Assembly: GCA_025267735.1 (NCBI GenBank)
Contig: CM046298.1
Location: forward strand, 36,331,264-36,395,263
Direction: 5' to 3'
DNA length: 64,000 bases
Source of the DNA: Mactra quadrangularis
Lineage: Eukaryota > Mollusca > Bivalvia > Venerida > Mactridae
How positions within the stretch are numbered: position 1 is the stretch's first letter; the number at the start of each line of letters is the position of its first letter. The notes under the pieces are model-generated. The model did no database searches, was not told the origin of the DNA, and was given only the letters and a program-made list of their open reading frames with translations. This document shows, piece by piece, positions 46,701 through 59,560 of the stretch. The position numbers and the translations under genes are program-made.

Positions 46701-47906
46701 AAATTTTGTGAACCTAGGTACAGTAGTTGATGAGTTATTGTCCAAACAAGGATTTTCAATATGATGCCCCTGTGACCTTGACCTTTGACCCAGGAGCCCC
46801 AAAACCAATAGGGCATAACCATTACCCAAGGGCTACCCTCACAAAAAATTTGGAGAACCTAGGTACATTGGTGGTTCAGTTATTGTCTGGACAAGTGTTT
46901 CATTGTTTGCCGTTTTGACTTTATAAACATATTGATAGAACATTTGAAGTCACAGCTTGGTTATTTGATATCTTCTGGTTTAAGATTTAAACTTAATCCT
47001 GTTTTCCTAAAACTGATAAGGTACATCCTTGACACATGGGCTACTCTCACATGAAATTTGGTGAACCTAGGTACAGTCATTGTTGAGTTATTACCCGGAC
47101 AATGTTTTTCAATATGATGCCACTGTGACCTTGAACTTTGACCCAGGGGCCCTAAAATCAATAGGGCATATTCTTGACACATGGGGTACTCTTACATAAA
47201 ATTTGCTGAACCTAGGTACATTGGTTGTTCAGTTATTGTCTGGACAAAGTTTTCCCATATAATGCCCCTGTGACCTTGACCTTTGAACCTGGGGCCCCAA
47301 AAACCTATAGGGCACATCTTTGACACATGGGCTACTCTTTCATAAAATTTGGTGAACCTAGGTACAGGCGTTGTTGAGTTATGGTCCGGACAAGGTTTTT
47401 CAATTTGATGTCCCAGTGACCTTGACCTTTGACCCAGAGGCCCCAAAACGGATTGGGAACATCCTTGACACATGGGCTTCTCTCACATAAAATTTGGTGA
47501 ACCTAGGTAGATTGGTTGTTAAGTTATTGTCAGGACAAGTTTTTTCCCCATATGATGCCACTGTGACCTTGACCTTTCATGCAGGGGCCCCAAAACCAAT
47601 AGGGAACATCTTTGATACATGGGCTACTCTTACATTAAATTTGGTGAACTTAGGTACATTGGTGGTTCAGTTATTGTCCGGACAAGTTTTACCTATTTTA
47701 AGTCCCAGTGACCTTGACCTTTAACCCTGGGGTCTCAAAATCAATAGGGAACCTCCTTTACCCAAGGGCTATCCACACATAAAACTTTAGGAACCTAGGT
47801 ATATCCTTTCTTGAGTTATCATCCGGACAAGCAATTGTCCACGGACGGACAGACGGACAGACGGACAACATCATAACATAATACGACCGTTTTTTCAAAA
47901 CGGGCG
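43707..47906. mobile_element. Inner Tc1/mariner-like element packed with tandem repeats
   Basis: CGCCCG at 43707 and CGGGCG ending at 47906 are each bounded by TA. The right end has a (GGACGGACA)n run and a hairpin CGACCGTTTTTTCAAAACGGGCG, the same design as the small element at 27405-27660. The interior is almost entirely the tandem array described separately. Confidence 0.6.
43740..47835. repeat. About 145-bp tandem repeat with a 643-bp higher-order period
   Basis: About 20 units contain GTGACCTTGACCTTTGACCC or close variants, then 'ccccaaaaccaatagggcat', 'ggtgaacctaggtacattgg' and 'ttattgtctggacaag'. A distinct spacer beginning TCATTGTTTGCC recurs at 44971, 45614, 46257 and 46900, exactly 643 bp apart each time, so four monomers form one higher-order unit. 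A shorter version of the spacer lies near 44474. Reading frames here are repeat artefacts. Confidence 0.88.
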
Positions 47907-48055
47907 TATAAAAAGTCTTTATTCACTTGCTTTATATATCATTTTGGCCAAATTTTTATGAGCGAGCGAGGAAATAAATTTTCTTTTTGTAAAAACCGTC
48001 AAAATTAAGGAGCGAGCGAATCCATTGAACATATTATCAATTTGTTGTGGCCTAA

Positions 48056-51000
48056 GAATAAATAAATAGACACTCACCGATTCTTCACTGTAGCTGTTGA
48101 AATGTCTTCTAGTATGCTAATCATAACCAAAGTGTTTCATATTTACCTTTCAAACCTTATGAATTTTTTCAATGTCAAGATTTGAATACATCAGCTTTAA
48201 TAGTTACCTAACTCAATACAACAGCGCCTCAATTGCAATGAGCTGAAAATGAAGTAATTATTTTGTTTATCAGTAAAATTAAGAGACGAACTTCTAAAGT
48301 TATCTTCCTCCCTTAACTTTCAAGTAAAGATGAAAACAATGGTTTACCCTTGCACCGTTACACAAGAATTTTACGAAAAAAGTATCGTCAGTCAATTTCA
48401 TAGTTTAGCAGTTTAAAGTCAGGGAGATAATAAAAATAACTATGATATGATATTTTAACGTCATACAATACTTTACATAATTGAATATGTATATGGAAAT
48501 AATTGGCAAATAAATGACCGCTAAAGTTTCTTCCTTTTGACTTACGATGATTCTTGTCGTAAGATATTTTTTTGTGAAAAGCGCCACCTAACGTTAAATA
48601 AAAGAGGACATTTTATTGTTACATGTATTTATATACGGCGCTTCTTACAACATTTTAACATTTTTAGTAGAATAACGACGATCAATCGTCCTACCCACTG
48701 TGTCTGTATGAGCCTCGATTTCTGGATAGAATCTATAAAATCAAGCTAGACTTACGCAAATTACATAGAAGCAGTAGTCAAACATCGGGACACTTTTTGG
48801 ATAAGAAGTCTTAGGTTCGAATCCCGCAGGGGCGCACAAGTATTTTTCTTAAATCTGGAAACATCTGTGACCTACATGATGGTATCTACGATCCACATGA
48901 GTCAAGACTATAAAGCAGACTGAATATGCATACATGTAATTAAAAGCAGATTTCAAAACCAAACTTTGTTTTAATGAACTTTAATGTCTAAAAATATACT
49001 TCCTTTATCATATAAGTGAGGACATTAATCTATGTCATCAACCAATCTATACATAAACAGTTAATTATCACAGTAGTGATTCCATAACATTGTTCCACTT
49101 CATGAACTCATACAATCTGAAAACATGATATTGCAAATATATAAATACAAATTGTACATAAAAGCTAGAACAGAAGTTCAATGCAGAACATTGATCGAGA
49201 GGTACCAGGTTCGAGCCCATACCAACTGCACTATTTATTTTCTATACCAAGAAAGTTGTCTGTGGTTGCTTCACATAATCCAGACGTAAACTGGTACTTT
49301 GATTAGGCCATCAATATGTCATTTCAAACAAGTTCAACAATTTAATATGGTTACATAAGTTATTTTCATTATTCAGGAGCAGTCCCAAGACATCGTGTTC
49401 GACTATTCGAGTGTTTTGTTTATAAAAAGGTTTATCCTTAAAACTAAGGCAAATGAAAAACTAAAGTGAAAGTAGAAACAGGGTCGTGAAACCCCATTGC
49501 ACTTGCATCTGTCAAAATGTTTTTCATATATCGTAGTTTAGTTTCAACATTTATTGAAGTTATATATTTTGGAGTACCTTCATCGGAATATGAACTATAA
49601 TGTTCTGTAAATGATTTAATGTTAAATAAGTTTGAAAAAAGAATTGAATGTCTTTTAGTATTTTCATGTTTACAGTATCAATTTTGCAAAGACATCTTTT
49701 GTTATAAGTTTTCATCTGAATTAATTGCCAGCATCACTTTGTATGTTTCTCATTTTGATGTATAAAACACAGCTCTTGTTGAAAGTACGACAGAATTAGA
49801 GCATTTTTTATTTTACTATTTTGAATGCAAATAAAGACTTTACTTGAATCTTAAGTCACGAGTGTAGACGTAATACCGATGAATAATCATACTAATTTTC
49901 ATTAAAGTAACTTGATTTGTATTGAATCTATCTCATACCATTTTTGCACTCTTTCAAGAATAAAAAGGATAGAACTCCAAAGAAAAATTCATCTTAAGTA
50001 ATGCCCCTTTCACAGAATGGTTAAGTCCCAACAAATAAGTATAACTGACTCTGATTGTGATGACGATATAAGAATTTAACATAACAAGCAGCCCCAAGGC
50101 AGACGCCGACACAAAAATGCTCGTAAAAACTTAATTTTTCTTTGAAAAATATAGCTACGAAGAAAAATAGTCCTCTATTGACAGCTGTTGGCTATATAGC
50201 AACACTCGTCGGGTTCCGACACACTTTTAGGTCCAACGCACTTTAGGTCCAACGCACTCTTTGGCTCGAAAGTAGATCGAAAGTAAGTTACGAACCTTGA
50301 GGTCGAACCTATAAATGGTTTGAACCCCAAAGTACGAGACTTTATTTGAGCACTTTTCCGACGCAAAACGCAAGCTTAAGGACTCAATAAATCCAGGGGT
50401 TCGAACATAGTCAAAGACAATTCTAATTTCATTAAGAATGAAATATATCAGCCAGTATTCCACTCAAAACATATATTAGTGTGACAAATATTTTGACAGT
50501 ACATTAAATAGAGTGAAAATATGTATGAATATAGATAAGTGATGCGGTGACCAGGGTAAATTTCCGAGTCTGTAAAGTCAGCATGCGTCTAACAACACAA
50601 AGACTAGACTACTTAACTTTATTTGCTCGAATAATAATGATGGAATGATTTTTTTCAATATAACCTTTCTATCAGTTTTTAACTTTGGTTCCTACACACT
50701 TACATCAACTTATATTTAATCTTTTATAAGAAAATTCGTTATCTATGTCTCTGCTTTCAGTAATTTTCTTGGAGGTTGACGCGCCAAAATCTAAGTTTTC
50801 ATTTAAAAAATTCGAATATATTAAAAGACTGATAGATACAATTAGTAAAACTTTGTAAAAAGGTATGTGGTGCAGAATGAAACATAATTTACCTTGACTT
50901 ATTTAATCAAATTAAATAATACTCCGAATTCACATAGTTCCAATTTCTTGCTTACAATTGTTACACATTTCAAATTCAAAATGGCGTTTTATGTTTTGGT

Positions 51001-51654
51001 CTTATTTGATTGGATATCAGATTTGTGTCGATTTGAATATGAATAGCCATAGGTTAAAGTTTATAGGTGAAAAATGTATACACGGATCAAAATATATGAC
51101 CCTGGGCAGACGACATGTATTTTTATAATAGCTCTAATTCGCAACTCCAATTTGTGGGGGTTTCCATCCGGGCACAGACAGTACAAATATAGATGTTTAC
51201 ACATTATTGCTGAGAAGTACGAAGCTTAAAATAAATCCTATTGTTTTTTAGAAATATTTTCATTGTTTGTTCGGACCGCAAGAAAATCCTAAAATATTTG
51301 AATTCCGAGTAAAGTCTATTTGGAGTCTACAGCTTGTGAGTTATTACAACTTAGGTTTATCACTTACGAGTCTGCTCCCTGGTTCCCCAGTACAGAGCTA
51401 TTAGGATAAAGTTTCTTGCTCAAGGAAACAACGGGATAGTTTTTGGATGGGATTCAAACCAACACAGAGGTGGCTACAGTCTACAGCTTCCTACAATACT
51501 AGTATGTTACTTGGAAAAATTCATGAAGCGAAGTGGAATTGGTCTGAGGATCTAAGGATTACACTCTAGCACGTCGACGTACATACAAGCATTTAAGTCA
51601 GAAGAATACAAGGGTCGTATTATTTCTTGGCTAAAACGTCCGAATGATTAAAAC
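48056..51654. other. Intergenic; weak tRNA-like relics only
   Basis: B-box-like words at 48813-48826 (AGGTTCGAATCCCG) and 49211-49222 (AGGTTCGAGCCC) are probably dead SINE heads. At 50228-50258 'ttaggtccaacgcac' is repeated in tandem. The block at 50963-51009 recurs at 62007-62053. No gene found. Confidence 0.45.
50963..51009 (+). repeat. 47-bp direct repeat, copy 1
   Basis: 'acacatttcaaattcaaaat' followed by 'ggcgttttatgttttggtct' is identical in 62007-62053. Similarity stops abruptly on both sides. Confidence 0.7.
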
Positions 51655-51735
51655 GTTATGTAGGGTCTTATATTTAGGTCTTCTCGAACCCAGAACCTTC
51701 GCTTACAAGATGAGTACAGTCCTACTGAGCTACCC
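51655..51735 (-). mobile_element. tRNA-like sequence fused to a transposon end
   Basis: On the minus strand a tRNA-like head (GACCGGGTAGCTCAGTAGGA, B box GGTTCTGGGTTCGAG) runs straight into GACCTAAATATAAGACCCTA, which is the terminal repeat of the element at 134-1195 (51655-51679). No second end is seen nearby. Confidence 0.55.
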
Positions 51736-51739
51736 GGTC

Positions 51740-54315
51740 GCATTCTGTCCATAATGTGAACGAAAAACCGTGACAAGAAACCTATGCTATTAAATCCAGA
51801 AACACGCAACAATAAAACACTCACTGATAATTGTTAAATTCCAAAGCCTTGGTATAACATTGTGCAACATCACTGAGCTAAGTATTCCGAAGAAATTGCA
51901 TAAAACGAGAGAATATTAAAAATAGTCTAATGTCTCCGTCACATTATAGCAACACAGGCGTGGTCAGAAAATAATCCCTATCATTGAATAAAGTTTTAGA
52001 CTCATTCCCACTTAGAATGTACATTTGATGTCTCCAACGTTTATCATGTTTCCAGGAATTTAACTTACAGAATTTATGTAAATGAAATGCATATTTACAA
52101 GTGATAGTGCTATAGTAAAAGTATAAACGACATATTTCGTGAAGAAAACTTCTATTTTTTCAAAATATTGTCTCTTAATTAAGCTAGGGGGTAGAAAATC
52201 CCTATGTCTCCAATGACAAATTCTTACAGTTAGCTTAAAATTGTTAAAAAATTCAGACAGATTTCCAATTTAATATATCTCTAATATGTCAGTTATTACT
52301 AAATCCTCAAGAAAAACACATATTATAATGTAGATTCAAAAATAATTTTCCACACCTCATACAATAAACATTGTCTCCAAACTTCGATAACGTACGGGAC
52401 ATTTATTTAAAGGCTTCATTAATCTCACAGCTTTGCACTCTATACAAACTATTTTTGTGTAAGTAAAGTCCATAAAGGTATATCCTAATGATAAAACATT
52501 CATTTTAGCTGACATTTTATTGGTATCGGTAATTTATGAGCTCATGTATTAAAAAATGAATCGTAATTTTCACCACGTAACGAACGGGACAATTAGTAAA
52601 ATCAAATTATCTAACAAACCGTTTCAAATAGCTTTTTAAATTCTTCATTGAACTGATCTTCAATGATTAAATAAAAAGTTTATAAAGTGTTTTTATAATT
52701 CATTTAAAATGCATATTTGTGACACACAAAGAAACAGTAAAAACAAAATGAAAAATAACGTACGAGTCCGTAACGTACGGGACAAAATGTGACACAATAA
52801 TTGATAATCGTCTGAATATTTATGATTAATTGCTTTTGTAAGGTTCCTTAACATGCATTTAATCTTCACAGACGAAAATATTATGGGAACGGCAATTATG
52901 ATGAAATTAATGATGTTCAAAAGTAACTTACAAGACTGACTGGAAAATAAGTTATAGTACCTTTTATTTGCAATAAATGATGAATAGTTAGCATTGTTCT
53001 TATTTGAATACCATCTAGCTTTGAAATGATAAATTAAAACAATGCCTCGTTTGATCAAATTATAACTTTAGAATCATTTTAGCACACACTGCAATAATTT
53101 GATCAGGTTCATACATTATCTTACTTATTTAATAACGTACGGGACACTGTAGAATTGTCTAAACATGCATTTGCCGGATGATTTGATGGTTGTAAATCAC
53201 ATGTTACCCACTACTAAATAGCTTGTATTAGTTTATGCGTTAGTTCGCTATGTTTCTTTGTTAAACTTGTCACAAAATTGTTGAATGTTGTTCTCTTAGA
53301 AAAATGAAAATGGTTCGCCTAATTATTGTAATTGAGAGATATTATTGTAGTTTTATATGTAAAACACAAGTACATTGAATTGTAAAACAAATTACACAAC
53401 AATTTAAGTTGTATTCTTGCAGTTTAACTTAGTTATCAATAGTTTAGATGGCCAAACTGAAGTATATAACGTACGAGCCAATTTTGCTAACGTACGGGAC
53501 AACAATTATATTCTTTATTGGTTGCTTTGTGGTGGTTCACATGCACACAACGTTTTGTTATAACACTAAGACAATGGTATTTAACTATTTTAAACAGTTT
53601 CATTCTATATTTAACTTGTTTGTATCGTTCTGGAACAGTTGATATGAATGACATTTTAAAACAAATAAAACTAATGAAAATAGCGTATTCAATATTTATG
53701 TTTTTCTGAAAGTATCTGGCTTACTCTTCAGTCTTTATCATTTATTCCGAAACATAATACCTTATAGAATGCAACCGTATTGAATTTCTCAACAGTTTGA
53801 CCATTACTACTTTTAAATAAGTGAAATTTACAGCTTATGTTCGATTTTCATAAGCACATTTATAAATGCTAGGTGTGACCTGTCACCAGCCTATATCTAA
53901 AAAAGTATACTAGCCCAGCTGAAAATATTTTTATACTGCGTACAGAACATGTCTACAATGCCTTTAATTGATTTAAAACTCATATTTGATGACATGAAAA
54001 AAATGAAAAAAAAATATGCCCATATGTCCACCTTAATTGGGATTGAGTCTTTAACCCATTACAAAAACAATTTAAATCAAGCGTGTTATATCAACACTGC
54101 TCAAGACGTGTAAGTTTCCGTACTTAACATACTTGTCATGGTTACCTCCCCTACTATTCGCATTCATAAACACATATACTACTTGATTAATTAATCAGCT
54201 ATTGCCCATTTTATTAATTGTTAATCAATACATGTAGTCCGATTTGTTTAACTTATTCCTATGAATTCATGTAACGTGTACTAAAATATTACTAACAATA
54301 TCTATATAAACTTGC
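51740..54315. other. Intergenic zone with recurring short motifs
   Basis: No supported gene. TAACGTACGGGAC or a close variant occurs at 52388, 52578, 52771, 53133 and 53488, with TAACGTACGAG at 52756 and 53467. Upstream, TGTCTCC recurs near 51930, 52028, 52204 and 52372. A 121-codon minus frame across part of it (52693-53058) is AT-driven and not credible as a gene. Confidence 0.5.
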
Positions 54316-54608
54316 TTGGGTTAAACGCCGTAGTAACACGTTGCATAGGATAGATATATCACTAGGGCCAGTCAACATAAACACTCTTCATTGAAAGGCA
54401 AAATCTCAGGATTGAGCTGTTAACTAGCAACTAGGGGCAGACTCCCGTCAGTTACTGACACCAGTCCTACATAATTCAGAACTGGTGGTAGGAGGGAGAA
54501 TGGCAGTAAAAACTTACTTCATAACCAAACTCCGCGATAGTATGCCCCAACCGAAAATCGAACAAACGGCACCTTGATCAGTGCTACCGACTGAGCTGGC
54601 CTGCTGGG
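54316..54608 (-). mobile_element. tRNA-derived SINE
   Basis: 'ttgggttaaacgccgtagta' tail, 'actggtggtaggagggagaa' body, and a decayed head ending at 'ctgagctggcctgctggg'. It belongs to the subfamily of the copies at 6655 and 7484. Confidence 0.75.
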
Positions 54609-54706
54609 TACTCAACATTATAAACATACATAACACATTAAACAAACTACATATATCATCAGGAGTAGGTATAACTTTTTGCAAGTCTGGCATAAAAGGT
54701 ATGCAA

Positions 54707-54912
54707 CCTGGGTCCATGACGCAGTAAGGCAACGCGCATGATTTCGAGTTTCTTACTCAGATGGGGTTGCTGGTTCGATCCCGCTAGGATATACCCTTCC
54801 ATGTAACTTCGTCAGTACTGTCGCCATTCCTTCATTAATTAAGTATATAATGAAGTCGTTGGCTTTGTGGAAGGGTAAGGTCGGTACTGGTTATAAAAAT
54901 GTCAAGGAAAGC
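54707..54912 (+). mobile_element. tRNA-derived SINE, plus orientation
   Basis: The head has a B box GGTTCGATCCC (about 54771-54781) and A-box relic CATGACGCAGTAAGG. The body 'tgtggaagggtaaggtcggt' to 'caaggaaagctt' is the complement of the body at 40258-40535. Confidence 0.7.
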
Positions 54913-55382
54913 TTAGAAATATGAGCTGGTCACTGCAAATGGCCAATACAATGTATTTATGTCGACAAGACATCAACCCATTTAAAAACAAAGAATGTTA
55001 TTCCTATTTATATACAATGTATTCCCAACAGCCACATGCAGTCGACATGAAATAGCCCCCCCCCCCAAAATAAAAACCCAATTAATTACATTATATAGAT
55101 ATTTTATGAGGGGGAACTATTCCGAACTACTCCATGCCAAAATACTGCACCTATATATAACGCATTGTGTATTGTAAATTAAATACATGTACGGATATAC
55201 ATGTATGCCAAAAATATGTTAAAACTAAACAAAACTATAAGGGTGTTTCGCCCCTGCATATTGTTTTTAACAGAACCGGCTAAATATACCATCTCATTTA
55301 TTACATAAATTCTCTACTGTTCCTTCAGTAAAGAAACTTATGAGAATGTTTCTTTTCACAAGAAAATAAAATGCATAATCAG

Positions 55383-56830
55383 TAGTGATGGAGAATCGGA
55401 CAAAAATCATAATCGATAATCGAATTGAATCAAATGTAATTAATCGATTAAAAATCGATTAATAATCGAAATTTGTACAAATGCTTACGGTATCTCGACA
55501 AAAGCTTTCTTGAGGAAATACAGGGATTTTATATTAGGAGTAGCATTAAATCTCTAGAGAAAATAGGAAAAACACTTCACTCAAGACAACATCCTTTATT
55601 TACTTAAAACAAACTATATTTGCATGATTAATTTCTTTGAAAACATTTTAAAAACAAAGGAAAATATGAAAATCACAATACTAAGACTTAATGCTTTCAA
55701 TCTAAATCGGCAAGTATAGTGTATCTGAGTCAGATAATGTTATACAATACGAAAACTATGTACTGTTGGTATGAATTTTGTTACACAATATCATTTTGAA
55801 ACCGCTAGCAGTCGTTTGATTTACCCCTTCATCATCTAGAAATATCTTTCAGCAATAGTTTTTTTTTCATAATTTTCATAAGCAAAATATGTTGGTACAA
55901 TTGTTTAATAACATAATTCACAAATAAATAATTCATTCACATTCTGTCTGAGTCAATAAATATGTTTTCTGATAGATTTATCCAATGCTATAAATGTCCG
56001 TTCAATTAACTTTTTCTGAACAAATTCATTCAAGATGATTTAAAACTAATACAGGTAAAATAAAATTAAAATGTAAGTAACGTGTCGGTTACGAAAATTA
56101 TTGAGGACAAATGTTTCACAATGCAGACCGTTATCCTATTAACCACCCTTAAGGATGGATCTTACCACCATGTTATGGAGAACCATCATGAAATAAACTA
56201 GCTTGGTTCAGCTTCTATGTTTATTGGATTCTAGTGAGTTAATAAATTTTAATCTTCATTTGATACGAGAATAAGACTGTATCCGGATGTTGAACTTAAA
56301 ATTTTACCATACCTCACAGAGTTTCCCAAAGAGATTTGGTCATAAATTTTAATTAGTTTATTGATAGTTTATTGTTAATCGTAACAAATTGAGTGAAGAT
56401 TTATAACACATCTGATGTACCAAACGTTTGTTATACAACGTGACATTTAAATTATCACACGTATCAAGAAAGCGGTATCAAGACTCGTACATTACGTCAT
56501 CAATGAAAATAAAGAGCTTTTTGTAAATTGCTATTTATCTTTGAAATTCGCCGACATGTATTCAAATTTTTGTTTGATATTTGACATGTGAAGGACGGGT
56601 GGACCAACGAGTTTGACTTAGACTGATTATTAATTTAACTAAATAAGATCAAAAGTAACGTTATTGACTCTTGTGTACAAGTTTAAACTGAGGTCAGTTG
56701 TGGCAAAATATGCGGCTCTGAAACATACTTAACCAGCGACAATCGATTTTCCTTAAAGAAAATCGATTGTCGCTGATGTAAGCGCCCAGCGACGATTATT
56801 CGACTCTACTCGATCATCGTGACATCACTA
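55383..56830. mobile_element. hAT-like non-autonomous element, 1.45 kb
   Basis: Ends TAGTGATG and CATCACTA, flanked by ATAATCAG on both sides (55375-55382, 56831-56838). Subterminal sequence is rich in AATCGATTA words. A perfect 42-bp palindrome with 18-bp arms (CAGCGACAATCGATTTTC) lies at 56734-56775. No transposase frame. Confidence 0.82.
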
Positions 56831-56838
56831 ATAATCAG

Positions 56839-59557
56839 TATCTCAATACCAAACAAACCCACCCTATCACCCTCCATGCTCGCAAGCACGCATTAACACA
56901 CACACCCCAACACCCAAACACGCACACCCACGCACGTGTCCCTCAAGCTGTATCCAACAATACCAATCGCTATATCACGTATCCTGCGATAAATATGCAT
57001 ATTACATACATGTATACGATAGTAAAGACAAAAAGACAAAAAAAGAAAAGATGCATTTTTATAATATACTGATAAGCCTTGATAATCTATTTTCTATCTA
57101 TCTTCCATTTAGTTAATTCACTGGTGGGGATTTTAAACTTTTATCGAGTCAAACAACAAAAATATCAGTAAAAAAATGAGTAAAAGATGATGTAAGTATT
57201 AACTAAATATGGTTTTAGAAGTTAAAAACACTGGACAGGCAGGTTTATGGGGAAACACGCACAACCTGACTGACATCCAGACTTAACTTGGGTCCTAGCA
57301 GTTTGACAAAATTATCTGGGGATACATTTAAACCATCTTCAACCAGGTGGTCCTCTAATTAAGGACTATGTAAAAGTTGAAATTACAGAAAGGCACCTTT
57401 AAGTACCGGCCCTCAAAAAGTTGGTTAGGGTAAATGCAGTGCTAAAATATCATAATGTTTAATCATCCCTCTTGCCTGAAATCTTTTGGACCAGGCAATA
57501 TTATCGTAGGTACTTCACATCACCTGTGAATACAGAAATAAATACGTTATTTTCTGTGCAAGTTTCCTTCTATTCTAGCTAACAATTTCAGAATACATAT
57601 GCAGATATTGAATGCACTAATATTACTCTAGATGCACTGAGGCTTACATTTTCTATATCTGTGACTGAATTTACATATATGAACAAACAAACAAGTGGGC
57701 TCTGTAATCAAAATTTGGGCGTCCGTTTTGTGTGTATTAAAAACTTATTCACTACACATCTTTGCGGAAGTCAGGGGCTAATCACAAAAACGTGTGTACA
57801 TACGCGAACTGAACATCTATCTAAAGATTGCAAGATTTCGAAGAAATGTCTTAAGAATTGTTTATTTTTTATGAAGTTATTACTATATATGTCTGTAGAT
57901 TTGTTGATTTATTGTTTTAAGGTATTTATTTGACGCCACGTGGGAACTTTTTTGTGCCTAATTACTTTATTTTGACACCCATGTGTTTTGCTTAAATTGG
58001 TCGATGTTTTGTTAGCAGATGACCATTTATTGTGTCATACAACCTTTGTTTAAATTAGCCGTGTATTGAAAAATCAAGAGTATGGTGGCTCGGTATAGCC
58101 CTCGTGCATTTTCTTCGAGAGCTTCTAATCTCCGTTTGTGGAATTGTTCGTTGAAGTTTGTGGAACATATTGTATTCTTTAAATGTTTTGTAGTTTATAA
58201 TGTATTGTTGACAACAAATCATGTGACTAAAATTTGAGGGCTTCACCACTTGTCGTTGACTTAAGTCAGATCGTATTGTAGCAAAGACTTTAAGTTTCGA
58301 GTGCGTCTTTGAAATTCTCTCATTGTAAACGTAAGTTCAACGTAAGTAAGAAATTTCGGAAATTTCGCTATCTTACGTAAGATTCTTATGAAACAGTCCC
58401 AGTTCTTTATCAGCCCTGCGTTCAGTAGGCATTTAACGTTAGTCAATCACCGTTACCGTTATGAACGGTTAATTGAACGATCCGTTGAAGCGCGAACGTT
58501 TAAAGATAGCGGACAAGAGAATCTTTACTTCAATTTATTTGAAGAATTCGGAGAGGAGGAATTCTTTTCTTGTTTACTTGTTATACTGGAACTATTTTGT
58601 TTCAGGTTCTTTCATACTCGCGTACTATATGTACTTAAACCGTTAGCTGTTTGCCTGAAACGTTTTTCGCTAACAGACCGTTCAATAATGACATTAGTGA
58701 ATAATACCTATTTTAAGTGTGTACCGTTCATTACCTGTGTCCATTATTGGACACCGTACTTTTTGTTTGTACTACTTCTTTTGTGTAAAGTTGTATTTTG
58801 GACATGTTGAAAATTATGAATTTTAGTATATAGAGATATTTTATTATACTGATTTCAGACAATGTATAAATAAATTTGTATTTTTAACTCTCAGTGCATC
58901 TGTACGGGGATGTACACAATCTGATTGGAAGATTTTATTTTAACTGTTTTCACTGTACTTCATGTAAACTTGCACAAAAGTTTTCATGTTTAAACTACCT
59001 TTTTTCATAAAAAATAAATATTACTAAACCACTTTTTTGATATTTTTCTATTAAACTTACTTATTTTTTTCATTACGATTAAAATGAAAACTGAAATTTA
59101 TGAAAATTATTTGTAAATTTCAATTATTGCAACCACACCTATTTTAAAGTCATGAAGAACATTCGTAAATTACATAGTCCTTAACCATTAAATTGTATAT
59201 TAGTAAACAAAATAAAGACACATTTCGCCGGATGATAATAAAACACAAATCGCGCACGTGGTCGACTTACCTTGTTAAACCATCTGGGCTACACGCATAC
59301 TATTTTGCTCATTTTAGGTTTACTTAATCATGCAATATTTACAAATATATTTACTATCATTTATATACAATTGTTAATAATAAAATAAGTAATTAAAGAA
59401 TAATTAAGAAACATTTTAACTCACCATTCCATTTGGTTGTTTTCCACAGCTACATAACTCAACACAATTTAGATTATTCAGCTATAGGCACACGAAACCC
59501 GTGAGTCACGCTCTATGTACTCTACATCAAACCGTCAATGAATCGAGTTGAGTTAAA
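56839..59557. other. Intergenic; contains one unexplained 140-codon frame
   Basis: An open frame at 58388-58810 (+) has no recognised domain; see the separate finding. The rest is AT-rich with a CA-rich patch at 56886-56940. Nothing else is supported. Confidence 0.4.
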
Positions 59558-59560
59558 TAA

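Larger units (their letters stand above)
43602..48052. mobile_element. PIF/Harbinger-like element, 4.45 kb, hosting an inner element
   Basis: Ends GGCCACAACAAGTTGAT and the complement of ATCAATTTGTTGTGGCC (16 of 17 match), each flanked by TAA (43599-43601, 48053-48055). Both subterminal regions carry GCGAGCGAGCG words. Without the inner element only about 250 bp remain, typical of a MITE. Confidence 0.75.

Noticed and set aside
43587..47724. Many 60-100-codon frames on both strands with related peptides
   Set aside because: They are shadows of the 145-bp tandem repeat; the frame changes from unit to unit and stops are frequent.
48780..49225. Two B-box-like sites as tRNA genes
   Set aside because: No acceptor stem, no convincing A box and no clover-leaf; at best dead SINE heads.
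52693..53058. 121-codon minus frame
   Set aside because: AT-rich composition, no domain, and it runs across the scattered TAACGTACGGGAC motif.
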